From positions 151,039-215,038 of the forward strand of contig NZ_PVTP01000006.1 in the NCBI RefSeq assembly GCF_003003285.1: a DNA stretch of 64,000 nucleotides, in the 5' to 3' direction. The notes beneath the pieces were generated by a model. The model was not told where the DNA came from. It saw only the letters and a program-made list of their open reading frames with translations, and did no database searches. Of the stretch, positions 8,781-16,649 are shown piece by piece. The translations under genes and the position numbers were made by a program. Each line of letters opens with the position of its first letter. The first letter of the stretch is position 1. This DNA comes from Yoonia maritima. GTDB lineage: Bacteria > Pseudomonadota > Alphaproteobacteria > Rhodobacterales > Rhodobacteraceae.

Positions 8781-9707
8781 ATGTCTCGTACCCGTCACGC
8801 GTTGTTTACGCTTATCTCTATGGCCGTACTTTCGGCAACGACAAGCGCCGCACAAGAAAACACCGATCAAGCCGAAATTATCGAAGCGCAATACGATATC
8901 GAATCTGATGGTGCTGATCGCATTCGTATTGCTGGACAGCTTCGCACACTGACCCAACAGGTCGCTGCCGCATCCTGCGCGCTCACTTCTGATATTGCAG
9001 TCGAAGAAGCGCATGATGTTTTGGAGCATGCGACTGCTCAGTTTGATCGCTATATCGTAGCACTGAAAGACGGCGACGAAGGCCTGCACATTTTGCACCC
9101 AGAAACCCGTCGCCTGACCATCGCCGATATCGACCATGTTCGCGAAGAGTGGGAGCTAATCCACGGTGCAATCGAATCCATTTTGGTGGATGGCCACGAT
9201 GTCGAAAGCGCCCATATCATCGACGATCACAACCTAAAACTGCTTGAGCTCACATCGATCCTTTCGTCCGATATCACCAGCCAATACACGCACCCCTTTG
9301 AGATTAGCGCAGCCGACGCAATGATGATCGAAATCGCGGGCCGCCAACGCATGCTTACGCAAAAGATGGCCAAGGATGCCTGTGAAATTTGGACGGGCTA
9401 TCACGCTGAAGAAGCCAAAGAAGATCTTGCGCAAACAATGACTATCTTTGAAACCTCGCTCCGTGCATTGCGGTTCGGTATGCCCGAAGCGGGGCTGCAA
9501 GAAGCACCAAACGACACGATCCGCGCCGATTTGGATCATCTGTTGGAGCGCTGGGAAATCATCAAAGTGAACGAACAGATACTGGTAGATGGCGGCACAC
9601 TGACCGATGATCAAAAGACTGAAGTCTTTCACGATCTAGAAGTCGAGCTGGCCGAGCTTGATCAACTACTTCTTGATTACAAAGAGTACGCAGAGCGCGC
9701 CCATTAA
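8781..9707 (+). CDS. Secreted tandem PilJ-type sensor-domain protein, copy 1
   Basis: 308 residues with a signal peptide (about 1-24, ending TTSAAQ) and no other membrane segment, so it should be periplasmic. The mature part is two related all-helical halves. Each opens with the signature of the PilJ / NarX-like 'type IV pili methyl-accepting chemotaxis transducer N-term' domain: RIRIAGQLRTLTQQV near residue 52 and MIEIAGRQRMLTQKMAKD near 190. Such domains normally sit in the periplasmic part of membrane sensors and bind small anions. Here they occur alone, without kinase or methyl-accepting parts. I start at the ATG that begins the signal peptide; an ATG 31 codons upstream would bury it. A close paralogue follows 51 bp downstream. 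Confidence 0.8.
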   Translation: MSRTRHALFTLISMAVLSATTSAAQENTDQAEIIEAQYDIESDGADRIRIAGQLRTLTQQVAAASCALTSDIAVEEAHDVLEHATAQFDRYIVALKDGDEGLHILHPETRRLTIADIDHVREEWELIHGAIESILVDGHDVESAHIIDDHNLKLLELTSILSSDITSQYTHPFEISAADAMMIEIAGRQRMLTQKMAKDACEIWTGYHAEEAKEDLAQTMTIFETSLRALRFGMPEAGLQEAPNDTIRADLDHLLERWEIIKVNEQILVDGGTLTDDQKTEVFHDLEVELAELDQLLLDYKEYAERAH

Positions 9708-9758
9708 GCGTTCTGTTTGTTCCAAAAATCCATGATATTTCCCCGAAAGGAAACCGAC

Positions 9759-10691
9759 ATGCTACGCCATATTCACAACGGCACGGCGCTCGCTCTTCTT
9801 CTTTACACTGCCGCAACGGCGATACATGCGGACGAAATACCGGCCGAAACCGCGCTGATCGAAGCCCAATACGATATCGAATCTGATGGTGCAGACCGCA
9901 TTCGTGTCGCTGGACAGCTGCGCACATTAACACAGCAGGTAGCCGCCGCGTCTTGCGCGTTGTCGTCCGATATAGATACCGACGAAGCGCACGAAGTTTT
10001 AACCCATGCGACTGAACAGTTTGATCGTTATATCTATGCCCTACGTGACGGCGATGATGCGCTTCACATTCTGAACCCTGAAACCCGCCGACGTACGCTT
10101 GAAGATATATCGCATGTTTATGACGAATGGCTCAATATGCATGACGCAGTTGATGCGATCCTAGCCGATGCGCATGACACGCAAAGCGCACTTGCCATTG
10201 ATGACCAAAACATGCCGCTACTTGAGCTCACCACGGCATTGGCGGCCGACATTACCGGCCAATATGCGCACCCCTATGAAATCACAGCCGCCGATGCGAT
10301 GATGATCGAAATCGCAGGTCGCCAACGCATGTTGACACAAAAAATGGCAAAGGACGCATGCGAAGTTTGGGCAGGTTATCACGCCGAAGAAGCGCGCGAA
10401 GATTTAGCTGCGACAGTCACTGTTTTCGAAACTTCACTGAAAGCTCTCCGCTTTGGCATGCCCGAAGCGGGCCTTCAAGAAGCTCCGACAGATAAAATCC
10501 GTGACGATTTGGATCATCTGCTGGCGCGTTGGGACACCATCAAAGCGAACGAACAAATCCTGATCGATGGTGGTGAACTGACCAACGACCAAAAGACCGA
10601 AGTTTTTCATGATCTCGAAGTCGAACTTGCCGAGCTAGACCACCTACTAGATGACTACAAAGAATACGCCGAGCGCACGCATAAACGCTAA
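9759..10691 (+). CDS. Secreted tandem PilJ-type sensor-domain protein, copy 2
   Basis: 310 residues, a tandem paralogue of the preceding gene at roughly seven in ten identical residues by eye. It has its own distinct signal peptide (ALALLLYTAATAIHA). Both PilJ signatures are kept (RIRVAGQLRTLTQQV and MIEIAGRQRMLTQKMAKD), as are the paired cysteines that follow each (ASC, KDAC) and the acidic C-terminus (DLEVELAELDHLLDDYKEYAE). The start has GAAAGGAAA upstream and avoids a weak in-frame ATG 14 codons earlier. A strong terminator closes the pair. The divergence is concentrated in the leader and first half, which suggests an older duplication with both copies maintained. The ligand is unknown. 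Confidence 0.8.
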   Translation: MLRHIHNGTALALLLYTAATAIHADEIPAETALIEAQYDIESDGADRIRVAGQLRTLTQQVAAASCALSSDIDTDEAHEVLTHATEQFDRYIYALRDGDDALHILNPETRRRTLEDISHVYDEWLNMHDAVDAILADAHDTQSALAIDDQNMPLLELTTALAADITGQYAHPYEITAADAMMIEIAGRQRMLTQKMAKDACEVWAGYHAEEAREDLAATVTVFETSLKALRFGMPEAGLQEAPTDKIRDDLDHLLARWDTIKANEQILIDGGELTNDQKTEVFHDLEVELAELDHLLDDYKEYAERTHKR

Positions 10692-10702
10692 GCCCGAGGA
10701 AC

Positions 10703-10736
10703 AATAAAGGCCTTGCCGTCAGGCAGGGCCTTTATT
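10703..10736 (+). terminator. Intrinsic terminator after the PilJ-domain pair
   Basis: A 15-bp stem (AATAAAGGCCTTGCC against GGCAGGGCCTTTATT, one G-U pair) closes a GTCA loop. Because both arms begin and end in A/T runs it can work in both directions, also ending the converging sulfotransferase-like gene. Confidence 0.85.
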
Positions 10737-10761
10737 GATGTAACGACGAGAAAAGGTCACT

Positions 10762-11367
10762 TTAGATCGTGTTAACGTTCGCTTTTCCCCACCACTTGAT
10801 TTCAACACCAAGCGCGTGACTAAGCTTCTCGGACGCATCGTGATCAGCGATGTCCACCTCAAGAAACCTTTTATCGCTTCCAAACGTATCCCTCATATTA
10901 TCATAGTGGCTAGATATCCAAGCCACTAAACCCTCTCGAGACGACACATGCCAATTCGATAGACCGGGTGCTCTTCGCTTTTTAAGGCGTTCATGAAGGT
11001 CTGACCACCGCAGCATGCTGTCCGCCACTTTTTCTGGAGACCGAGTTAACATCAAAAAGAGGCAAGTCGGATGATGCTCTCTGACCTGTGATAGGACCGA
11101 GACATCCATTTGCGGCCATAAACTTAACGGAGGCATGATCACATCTGGCTGAGTAATTGCGTCAAACTGGGTCAGTTCAGCAAGTGGATCGCCACCAGTC
11201 AAGTAGCTAGAATAAATCGCCTCGCCCACGAAACGGCGCGTAATTTTTTTCGTTCCCTGATCGGCAGAACGGAATTTCCAATGGGCGGAATTCAAACCAG
11301 ATTTAACCAGTGCAGTATGTAGCGTGGTCGTTCCAGATTTAGGCAGGCCAAGATTAAATAAGCGCAC
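10762..11367 (-). CDS. Sulfotransferase-like P-loop protein
   Basis: 201 residues beginning MRLFNLGLPKSGTTTLHTAL. PKSGTTTL is the 5'-phosphosulfate-binding loop of the PAPS-dependent sulfotransferase superfamily. The later FLMLTRSPEKVADSMLRW matches the 3'-phosphate-binding R...S motif. At 201 residues it is on the short side for the family. It would transfer a sulfuryl group from PAPS to an unknown acceptor, for example a surface glycan or small molecule. It is monocistronic between two terminator-like regions, so context gives no substrate. Confidence 0.72.
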   Translation of the reverse strand: MRLFNLGLPKSGTTTLHTALVKSGLNSAHWKFRSADQGTKKITRRFVGEAIYSSYLTGGDPLAELTQFDAITQPDVIMPPLSLWPQMDVSVLSQVREHHPTCLFLMLTRSPEKVADSMLRWSDLHERLKKRRAPGLSNWHVSSREGLVAWISSHYDNMRDTFGSDKRFLEVDIADHDASEKLSHALGVEIKWWGKANVNTI

Positions 11368-11403
11368 GAATACATAGCCCTCGTGTAGTTTCTAGGTCGT
11401 TCA

Positions 11404-12192
11404 TTACAAATCAAAGGTTGCGAATACGGGGGCGTGGTCGCTTGGCTTTTCCCAACCGCGTGCGTCACGCAGAACCCGGCTTGAATGCCCTGCGTTCTTG
11501 ATATCCGAGGTTGCCCAGATGTGATCCAAACGGCGGCCTTTGTCGGCGGCGTCCCAGTCTTTGGCACGATAGGACCACCAGCTGTACAGCTTACCTTCTG
11601 GAACATCATTGCGGGTCACATCGGCCCAATCGCCAGCGGCCATGACATCAGCGAAATGTTCGACCTCGATCGGGGTGTGGCTAACGACCTTAAGCAGCTT
11701 TTTGTGGTCCCAAACATCATCTTCACGCGGCGCGATATTCAGGTCGCCAACAAGAATAGATTTCTCTGGCTTGGCGGCATGGTATGCGTCGCGCATGTCG
11801 GTCAGGTAATCCAGCTTTTGACCGAATTTTTCGTTCACTTCGCGATCAGCGACATCGCCACCAGCAGGAACATAGTGGTTGTGAATCGTGACGCCGTTTT
11901 CCAGACGCCCCGCGATATGACGCGCATGGCCAAGTGCGGCATAATCTTCGGCTGCGGCTTCGACCATCGGAATTTTCGAAAAAATCGCAACGCCATTGTA
12001 ACCTTTTTGGCCACGCGCAACCATGTGCGTGTACCCCAACGACTGGAACTGCTCGAGAGGAATTTTGTCGACTGGGCTTTTGCATTCTTGCAAACACAGC
12101 ACATCAGGCACTTCTTCGCTCATGAGCTTTGCGACGATATTTTCACGCAGTCGAACCGAGTTAATATTCCACGTAGCAAGGGTAAAAGGCAT
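11404..12192 (-). CDS. xthA: Exodeoxyribonuclease III
   Basis: A 262-residue AP endonuclease and 3'-5' exonuclease of base-excision repair. The endonuclease/exonuclease/phosphatase fold motifs appear in order: LATWNINSVR, the metal glutamate in LCLQECK, YNGVAIFSK, VGDLNIAP, RRLDHIWA and the catalytic SDHAPVFATF at the C-terminus. Length and start are normal. The gene stands alone, 250 bp from the divergent carbonic anhydrase gene. Confidence 0.95.
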   Translation of the reverse strand: MPFTLATWNINSVRLRENIVAKLMSEEVPDVLCLQECKSPVDKIPLEQFQSLGYTHMVARGQKGYNGVAIFSKIPMVEAAAEDYAALGHARHIAGRLENGVTIHNHYVPAGGDVADREVNEKFGQKLDYLTDMRDAYHAAKPEKSILVGDLNIAPREDDVWDHKKLLKVVSHTPIEVEHFADVMAAGDWADVTRNDVPEGKLYSWWSYRAKDWDAADKGRRLDHIWATSDIKNAGHSSRVLRDARGWEKPSDHAPVFATFDL

Positions 12193-12444
12193 AGGGTTCC
12201 GCTCTTTCGTTGACGTTCCGCGTGCAGCCGCACATTCGCCCGCTATGTGTGCACCTCAGCGCAATTATGTTCAAGCATTAGCTTGTTTTCTTAACAAAAT
12301 CCGAAAAATCGGATCAATTATCAAGGCACGCTTACGTGATTGTACTTTGGGACGGTTTCGGAGTTGGGTTCCCGAAGATTACATAAGCCCTTATAACCTC
12401 TAGCCATAATAAGCCGATCCAAGACAAAAGTAAGGAACACCCTC

Positions 12445-13302
12445 ATGAGAAACAAATCAGCCATGGTCGTCGCTGTGACGTCTCTAATTGCATTTCATAA
12501 CGCAGCATTCGCTGCGGAAACAAACGTTGGCGACGACGTCATTGCTGACCAACGTGCGGCGCTTGCTACTAGCACCGAGGGTGCAGGGTTTGGTCCGCAG
12601 TCCCCACGCGACATCAGCGAAGTTTCTGGAGCCAACACACGCGCGTTTCAGGCCGCTCCTGCTTTCACAGAGATGAACCTTTGCGACATTCACTTTCATG
12701 AAAACGCTGAACACCGCGGCGGCGAATTCACCGAATATGCTGGCAATGGGGACGGCCACGGTTATGGAACAGGCTACAAATACACTGGTGAACTGTCAGA
12801 CGCCGAACTGGCCCCAATCGACAGCCCGATTGGCGCGACTGAACATGGCGACCTGCAGCCCGGCGATACAATCGAAGTCCACTATGTTTTCTCGACTGCC
12901 CAAGCGCAGCCTGGCCCAACATTGGGCACCTGCCTGTCCGACGCGATCAACAACCCACAACTGCGCGTAGAGGCACAGGTGTTTGTGCTTGTGAACGACG
13001 CAGAGGCATTGGACTTTAACGATCTTGCAAAGGTCGAAACCGTCGACGGTCTGTATCAGGCACCAAACATCCCGAGCGATACTGGAACAGCCGTAACCTA
13101 CGCCGGTTCGACAACTGGTCCGGGCTACAACGAAGACGGTTCACCTTTCCAAGTGACTTGGAACGTTCGCCCGAACGTCGCTCGCGTTGACATCAACACA
13201 GTTGGCACATGGTTCGAAGGCAACGTCTTTGAAGAAGATCACGCACACGGCGTGCGTAACCTTGTTGTGAACACTGACCTGCTGTCAGAAATCGCGCAGT
13301 AA
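12445..13302 (+). CDS. Secreted delta-class carbonic anhydrase
   Basis: 285 residues with a signal peptide ending AFAAE. The conserved core FGPQSPRDI, NLCDIHFHENAEHRGGEF, GNGDGHGYGTGYKY, IEVHYVFSTAQ and HAHGVRNLV matches bacterial relatives of the delta-class carbonic anhydrase first found in diatoms (the CA_like family). These zinc enzymes interconvert CO2 and bicarbonate. The histidines in the IHFHENAEH stretch are the likely metal ligands. A periplasmic location suggests bicarbonate handling at the envelope or pH balance in seawater. The family assignment is from memory of the conserved blocks; activity is inferred. It has its own promoter region and ends before a hairpin. Confidence 0.82.
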   Translation: MRNKSAMVVAVTSLIAFHNAAFAAETNVGDDVIADQRAALATSTEGAGFGPQSPRDISEVSGANTRAFQAAPAFTEMNLCDIHFHENAEHRGGEFTEYAGNGDGHGYGTGYKYTGELSDAELAPIDSPIGATEHGDLQPGDTIEVHYVFSTAQAQPGPTLGTCLSDAINNPQLRVEAQVFVLVNDAEALDFNDLAKVETVDGLYQAPNIPSDTGTAVTYAGSTTGPGYNEDGSPFQVTWNVRPNVARVDINTVGTWFEGNVFEEDHAHGVRNLVVNTDLLSEIAQ

Positions 13303-13313
13303 AACTAAACGTC

Positions 13314-13338
13314 GGGGCGTTGGGTTGACCAGCGCCCC
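13314..13338. terminator. Hairpin between converging carbonic anhydrase and asparaginase genes
   Basis: GGGGCGTTGG pairs with CCAGCGCCCC (one G-U) around a GTTGA loop. There is no following T run, so it is a hairpin at a convergent junction that may stop or stabilise either transcript. Confidence 0.55.
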
Positions 13339-13345
13339 TGCACGC

Positions 13346-14335
13346 TTACGCGAGTGCAGCGGCGGGGCGGACCTGCCCCACTTCAAAGCCGCGCCAGTTT
13401 TTAAGTACCGGAGACATCCGCGCAATCGCAGCAGGGTGTTTCACGTCCAGCACACCCAAGTTTACCAAAATCGTTGCAATCGCGCATTCGCTCGCACGGG
13501 TCGCCCCATCACGGATTTTCAGCGCGACGCCAAGACGCTTTTCCGGGATGATCGCGACAAACACACCGTCTGCGCCTGTCTTGATCGCGACACGCCCATC
13601 CATCGCCCGCATCAGATCAGTGCAGGCACGTGTTTCGCCTGCGACCAGCTCTGGATAGGCCATCATCGCGTCGCGCAGTTTTACTGCTGACGTACTGCGC
13701 AGATCAGACCGATCATGGGCGCTTGCGAAAAACGCCATTGCGCGTGCAAGCCCATGTACCGTGCTGGCATGGTTCGGTGCAGAACAGCCATCAATACCAT
13801 AGGTCGGGCTTGTTTCTTGTGTTGTTTCCTCGAATGCGGCTTTGCCTGCCTGCTGAACGGGATGGTCGATTTTTTCGTAATCGGCACCGCCGCCCAGATG
13901 CTTGTTCAAGGTCAGAAATCCAGCATGTTTACCCGAACAGTTATTGTGAATTTGGCATGGCTGTTCATTCGCGCGGATCAACGCATCGCGTGCGGGTTTG
14001 TCGCCGGGCACCTGTGGACCGCAGCGAAAATCCGCATCCGTCATCCCCAGATCTTTGAGCCATACACCAACGCGATCGGTGTGAATGGCTGCACCTTGGT
14101 GCGATGCGCATGACAACGCCAACTGCTCTTGCGATAGATGCGCCCCTGCGCCGCTTTCCAGCAATGGCAATGCTTGGATCATTTTGCATGACGAACGGGG
14201 AAAAATAACTGCAGACGGGTCGCCCCACGCGTTCACAATTTCGCCAGTGTCATCGCAAATAACAGCGTGCCCTTGATGCACGCATTCAAGCAGCTCCCCA
14301 CGCCAAACTTCTACTAGATCAACAGGATTTGCCAT
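13346..14335 (-). CDS. Class 3 L-asparaginase (asparaginase II family)
   Basis: A 329-residue cytosolic enzyme of the Rhizobium etli type that hydrolyses asparagine to aspartate and ammonia. The family's two Ser-Lys tandem residues are visible as Ser48 and Lys51 in PRSSCKMIQ. The zinc-site residues appear as Cys133 and Lys136 in NNCSGKHAG, and Cys184 in DGCSAPNHA. These positions closely match the published enzyme (48, 51, 135, 138, 189). I start at MANPVDLVEVW, which has AAAGGC upstream; a start ten codons earlier is less likely. It is unrelated in fold to the E. coli asparaginases. The gene is monocistronic. Confidence 0.9.
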   Translation of the reverse strand: MANPVDLVEVWRGELLECVHQGHAVICDDTGEIVNAWGDPSAVIFPRSSCKMIQALPLLESGAGAHLSQEQLALSCASHQGAAIHTDRVGVWLKDLGMTDADFRCGPQVPGDKPARDALIRANEQPCQIHNNCSGKHAGFLTLNKHLGGGADYEKIDHPVQQAGKAAFEETTQETSPTYGIDGCSAPNHASTVHGLARAMAFFASAHDRSDLRSTSAVKLRDAMMAYPELVAGETRACTDLMRAMDGRVAIKTGADGVFVAIIPEKRLGVALKIRDGATRASECAIATILVNLGVLDVKHPAAIARMSPVLKNWRGFEVGQVRPAAALA

Positions 14336-14458
14336 TCTTTTGCCTTTTTGGATTGTAAGTGTCATTGCGATAGCGCGCCCATCAAAGTTTTGGGGGCTTT
14401 CCCCTTGGCACGTTTTTTTGATAGAGCTTAGGTTATCGGGTTAATAAAGGTCCTGCCA

Positions 14459-14498
14459 GTCCAAAGGTACCGCGAGTGTACCGAGGTAGCGATTGGAC
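14459..14498 (+). promoter_or_regulatory. Structured 5' leader of the IalB-family gene
   Basis: An outer stem GTCCAA/TTGGAC (14459-14464 with 14493-14498) encloses an inner hairpin GGTAC/GTACC with a seven-base loop (14466-14482). It lies 34 bp before the start codon. A T-run (cgttttttt, 14411-14419) lies upstream. The role is unknown. Confidence 0.4.
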
Positions 14499-14532
14499 CA
14501 TTAAGAGGCAAAGACAGCTTGGAGGCTGCGAG

Positions 14533-15063
14533 ATGATTTTGAATATTGCGCGCACGTTTGGCGTTGTAGCGGCACTGGTTTGTGCGAACACGGCAACGGC
14601 ACAGGAGTCGAGCGAAAACCGCGTGGCTGCAAATACAGACTGGGCCGTTTATGTCGAAAGCGACCCAAAAGAGTGCTGGGCTGTTTCTGCGCCGGTGAAC
14701 ACCACCAACACCCGTGACGGTCAACCCGTCACCGTGCGCCGCGGTGAAATTCAGCTTATCGTGTTTTATCGCCCATCTGGCGAAGTCAGCGGCCAGGTGA
14801 TGTTCGCAGGTGGTTATCCCTTCGCAAGTGGGTCAACCGTTTCAATGAAGGTCGGCGATACGACACTTGAGATGTTCACCGAAGGTGAATTTGCATGGCC
14901 TGCAAGCGCCGAAGATGACGCAAAATTTGTTGCTGCAATGAAGCGCGGTGCCGATGCTGTTGTGACTGGCCGCTCTGGCCGTGGCACGCAGACACAAGAT
15001 ACTTTTAGCCTGCTAGGTTTCACTGCCGCCGTGGAAGAGGCAGCATCCCAGTGCGCTGGCTAA
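14533..15063 (+). CDS. Invasion-associated locus B (IalB) family protein
   Basis: 176 residues with a signal peptide (about 1-23, ending TATAQ). The mature domain has the IalB pattern: a WAVYVESDPKECWAVSAP opening, a central RPSGEVSGQVMFAGGYPF, an aromatic FAWPAS, and a closing FSLLGFTAAVEEAASQCAG with the second cysteine. The two cysteines likely form a disulfide. The family is common and secreted in alphaproteobacteria. Its name comes from Bartonella, but in free-living marine species its role is not known and has nothing to do with invasion. GGAGG lies seven bases before the chosen ATG. A strong terminator follows. Confidence 0.82.
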   Translation: MILNIARTFGVVAALVCANTATAQESSENRVAANTDWAVYVESDPKECWAVSAPVNTTNTRDGQPVTVRRGEIQLIVFYRPSGEVSGQVMFAGGYPFASGSTVSMKVGDTTLEMFTEGEFAWPASAEDDAKFVAAMKRGADAVVTGRSGRGTQTQDTFSLLGFTAAVEEAASQCAG

Positions 15064-15115
15064 ACCCATTGCATTAAAATCCGTGCCTATGGCAGGGATA
15101 AATATGTTCTTAAGA

Positions 15116-15148
15116 AACGGGCTGCTTTTCTTGTGAAAGCGGCCCGTT
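15116..15148 (+). terminator. Intrinsic terminator after the IalB-family gene
   Basis: AACGGGCTGCTTT pairs with AAAGCGGCCCGTT (one G-U) around a short loop, followed by GCTCTTAT. It separates the IalB-family gene from rlmN. Confidence 0.75.
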
Positions 15149-15188
15149 GCTCTTATATGCAACGCTTAAACCCGATTTGGAGCACCCA

Positions 15189-16367
15189 ATGGACCCCAAG
15201 GCCCCCATCACCCAGGACGTCCTGACGATCCCGCGCAAGCTGCCGGATGGTCCACAAAACATTGTTGGCCTGACCCGCCCTGCCCTGCGCGACGCGTTGA
15301 TCGCCGCGGGCACAAAGGAGAAGCAAGCCAAGATGCGTGCCGGTCAGATTTGGCAATGGCTCTACCATTGGGGTGTCCGCGATTTTGATCAGATGACCAA
15401 TCTGTCAAAAGACTATCGCGCGATGCTGGCTGAAACATTCGTGATTTCCCTACCAGAGGTCGTGACCCGCCAGATATCGGATGATGGTACCCGCAAATAT
15501 CTGGTCCGCATCGCAGGTGGCCACGAGGTAGAGGTCGTTTATATCCCGGAAACTGATCGCGGGACGCTTTGCATCTCTAGCCAAGTTGGCTGTACGCTCA
15601 CTTGTTCATTCTGCCACACGGGCACGCAAAAACTGGTGCGCAACCTGACCCCCGGTGAAATCATCGGCCAAGTCATGTTGGCCCGCGATGATTTGGGTGA
15701 ATGGCCAGAGCAAGGTGCGCGCAACACTGCTGCCCCCCGCCTGCTGTCGAACATCGTTCTGATGGGCATGGGCGAACCGCTTTATAACTTTGAAAACGTG
15801 CGTGACGCGATGAAGATCGCGCTTGATCCCGAAGGCATCGCGCTGTCCCGTCGTCGCATTACGCTGTCGACATCTGGTGTCGTTCCTGAAATCGCCCGCA
15901 CTGCCGAAGAAATCGGCTGTCAGTTGGCGGTATCATTCCACGCGACAACAGACGAAGTCCGCGACAAGCTGGTCCCAATTAACAAACGCTGGCCCATCGC
16001 CGATCTACTCGATGCGCTACGCGTTTACCCTAAGGCATCAAATTCCGAACGGATCACGTTTGAATATGTGATGCTGGATGGCGTGAACGATTCTGACGAA
16101 GACGCGCGGCGCTTGGTTAAACTGATCGAAGGCATCCCAGCAAAAATCAACCTCATCCCATTCAACGAATGGCCCGGTGCACCCTATAAACGTTCGTCGA
16201 ACAACCGTATTCGTGCGTTTGCTGATATCGTTTATAACGCTGGATATTCATCGCCAGTGCGTAAACCACGCGGCGAAGACATCATGGCAGCATGCGGTCA
16301 GCTAAAGTCAGCGACCGAACGCCAACGAAAAAGTCGTGCACAAATCGCACAAGAGACCGGGCTTTAA
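15189..16367 (+). CDS. rlmN: Dual-specificity 23S rRNA A2503 / tRNA A37 C2-methyltransferase RlmN
   Basis: A 392-residue radical-SAM enzyme. The 4Fe-4S motif [11 protein letters not shown] (CxxxCxxC) is visible near residue 140. The GMGEPL motif follows, with STSGVVPEI, the [13 protein letters not shown] region and the conserved C-terminal IMAACGQL. That last stretch holds the cysteine that forms the covalent methyl intermediate. It methylates A2503 in the peptidyl-transferase centre and A37 of some tRNAs. The start at MDPKAPITQ has GGAG eight bases upstream. It lies between two hairpins and appears monocistronic, or co-transcribed with the small downstream gene. Confidence 0.95.
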   Translation: MDPKAPITQDVLTIPRKLPDGPQNIVGLTRPALRDALIAAGTKEKQAKMRAGQIWQWLYHWGVRDFDQMTNLSKDYRAMLAETFVISLPEVVTRQISDDGTRKYLVRIAGGHEVEVVYIPETDRGTLCISSQVGCTLTCSFCHTGTQKLVRNLTPGEIIGQVMLARDDLGEWPEQGARNTAAPRLLSNIVLMGMGEPLYNFENVRDAMKIALDPEGIALSRRRITLSTSGVVPEIARTAEEIGCQLAVSFHATTDEVRDKLVPINKRWPIADLLDALRVYPKASNSERITFEYVMLDGVNDSDEDARRLVKLIEGIPAKINLIPFNEWPGAPYKRSSNNRIRAFADIVYNAGYSSPVRKPRGEDIMAACGQLKSATERQRKSRAQIAQETGL

Positions 16368-16381
16368 CGAGATATTCATCG

Positions 16382-16417
16382 TGTTTCATTAAGCATAACG
16401 CATGAAACATATTATGC
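16382..16417 (+). promoter_or_regulatory. Nested inverted repeats over the start of the small RHH gene
   Basis: TGTTTCAT (16382-16389) is the exact complement of ATGAAACA (16402-16409), which is the start of the coding sequence, so the start codon would be inside an RNA stem. A second repeat, GCATAA (16393-16398) and TTATGC (16412-16417), overlaps it. No clear Shine-Dalgarno is present. Either a self-masking translation start or a DNA site for the encoded protein is possible. Confidence 0.4.
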
Positions 16418-16608
16418 TCGATTTACCGCCCGAACTTCTTGATGCGCTTGAACATGTGGCAGGCCGTGATGAGGTTGCGATTGCCAGCCTTGTCCGGGAC
16501 GCTGTGCGCAATGATCTGAAACAACGCGCATCCGCGCTAACGAATAGGTCGCTGCGGATGCCGATACGTGCACAACCTGCGCATCAGGCAATGACACACG
16601 CTATCTAA
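16402..16608 (+). CDS. Small ribbon-helix-helix protein (CopG-like)
   Basis: 68 residues. The first 45 fit a ribbon-helix-helix fold: a short strand (KHIMLDLP), helix A (PELLDALEHVAG) and helix B (VAIASLVRDAVRNDLKQR). Such proteins bind DNA as dimers and are often self-repressing or antitoxins. The basic, unstructured tail (RSLRMPIRAQPAH) is not family-specific. No toxin gene is adjacent, so antitoxin is unlikely. The frame ends just before a strong terminator, which supports it being a real gene. Confidence 0.6.
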   Translation: MKHIMLDLPPELLDALEHVAGRDEVAIASLVRDAVRNDLKQRASALTNRSLRMPIRAQPAHQAMTHAI

Positions 16609-16613
16609 TCAAT

Positions 16614-16645
16614 ATGCCCGCCATTCGTTTTCGAATGGCGGGCAT
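16614..16645. terminator. Bidirectional terminator
   Basis: A perfect 14-bp stem (ATGCCCGCCATTCG with CGAATGGCGGGCAT) and a TTTT loop. It ends the small RHH gene on one side and the seven-gene sugar operon on the other. Confidence 0.85.
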
Positions 16646-16649
16646 AACT

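Noticed and set aside
11485..12213. Plus-strand frame of 242 codons opposite exonuclease III
   Set aside because: It is antisense to a conserved enzyme and shows no family features or initiation signal.
12299..12314. ATCCGA/TCGGAT repeat with AAAA loop upstream of the carbonic anhydrase gene
   Set aside because: A 6-bp stem with no T run and no link to a promoter; too weak to call.
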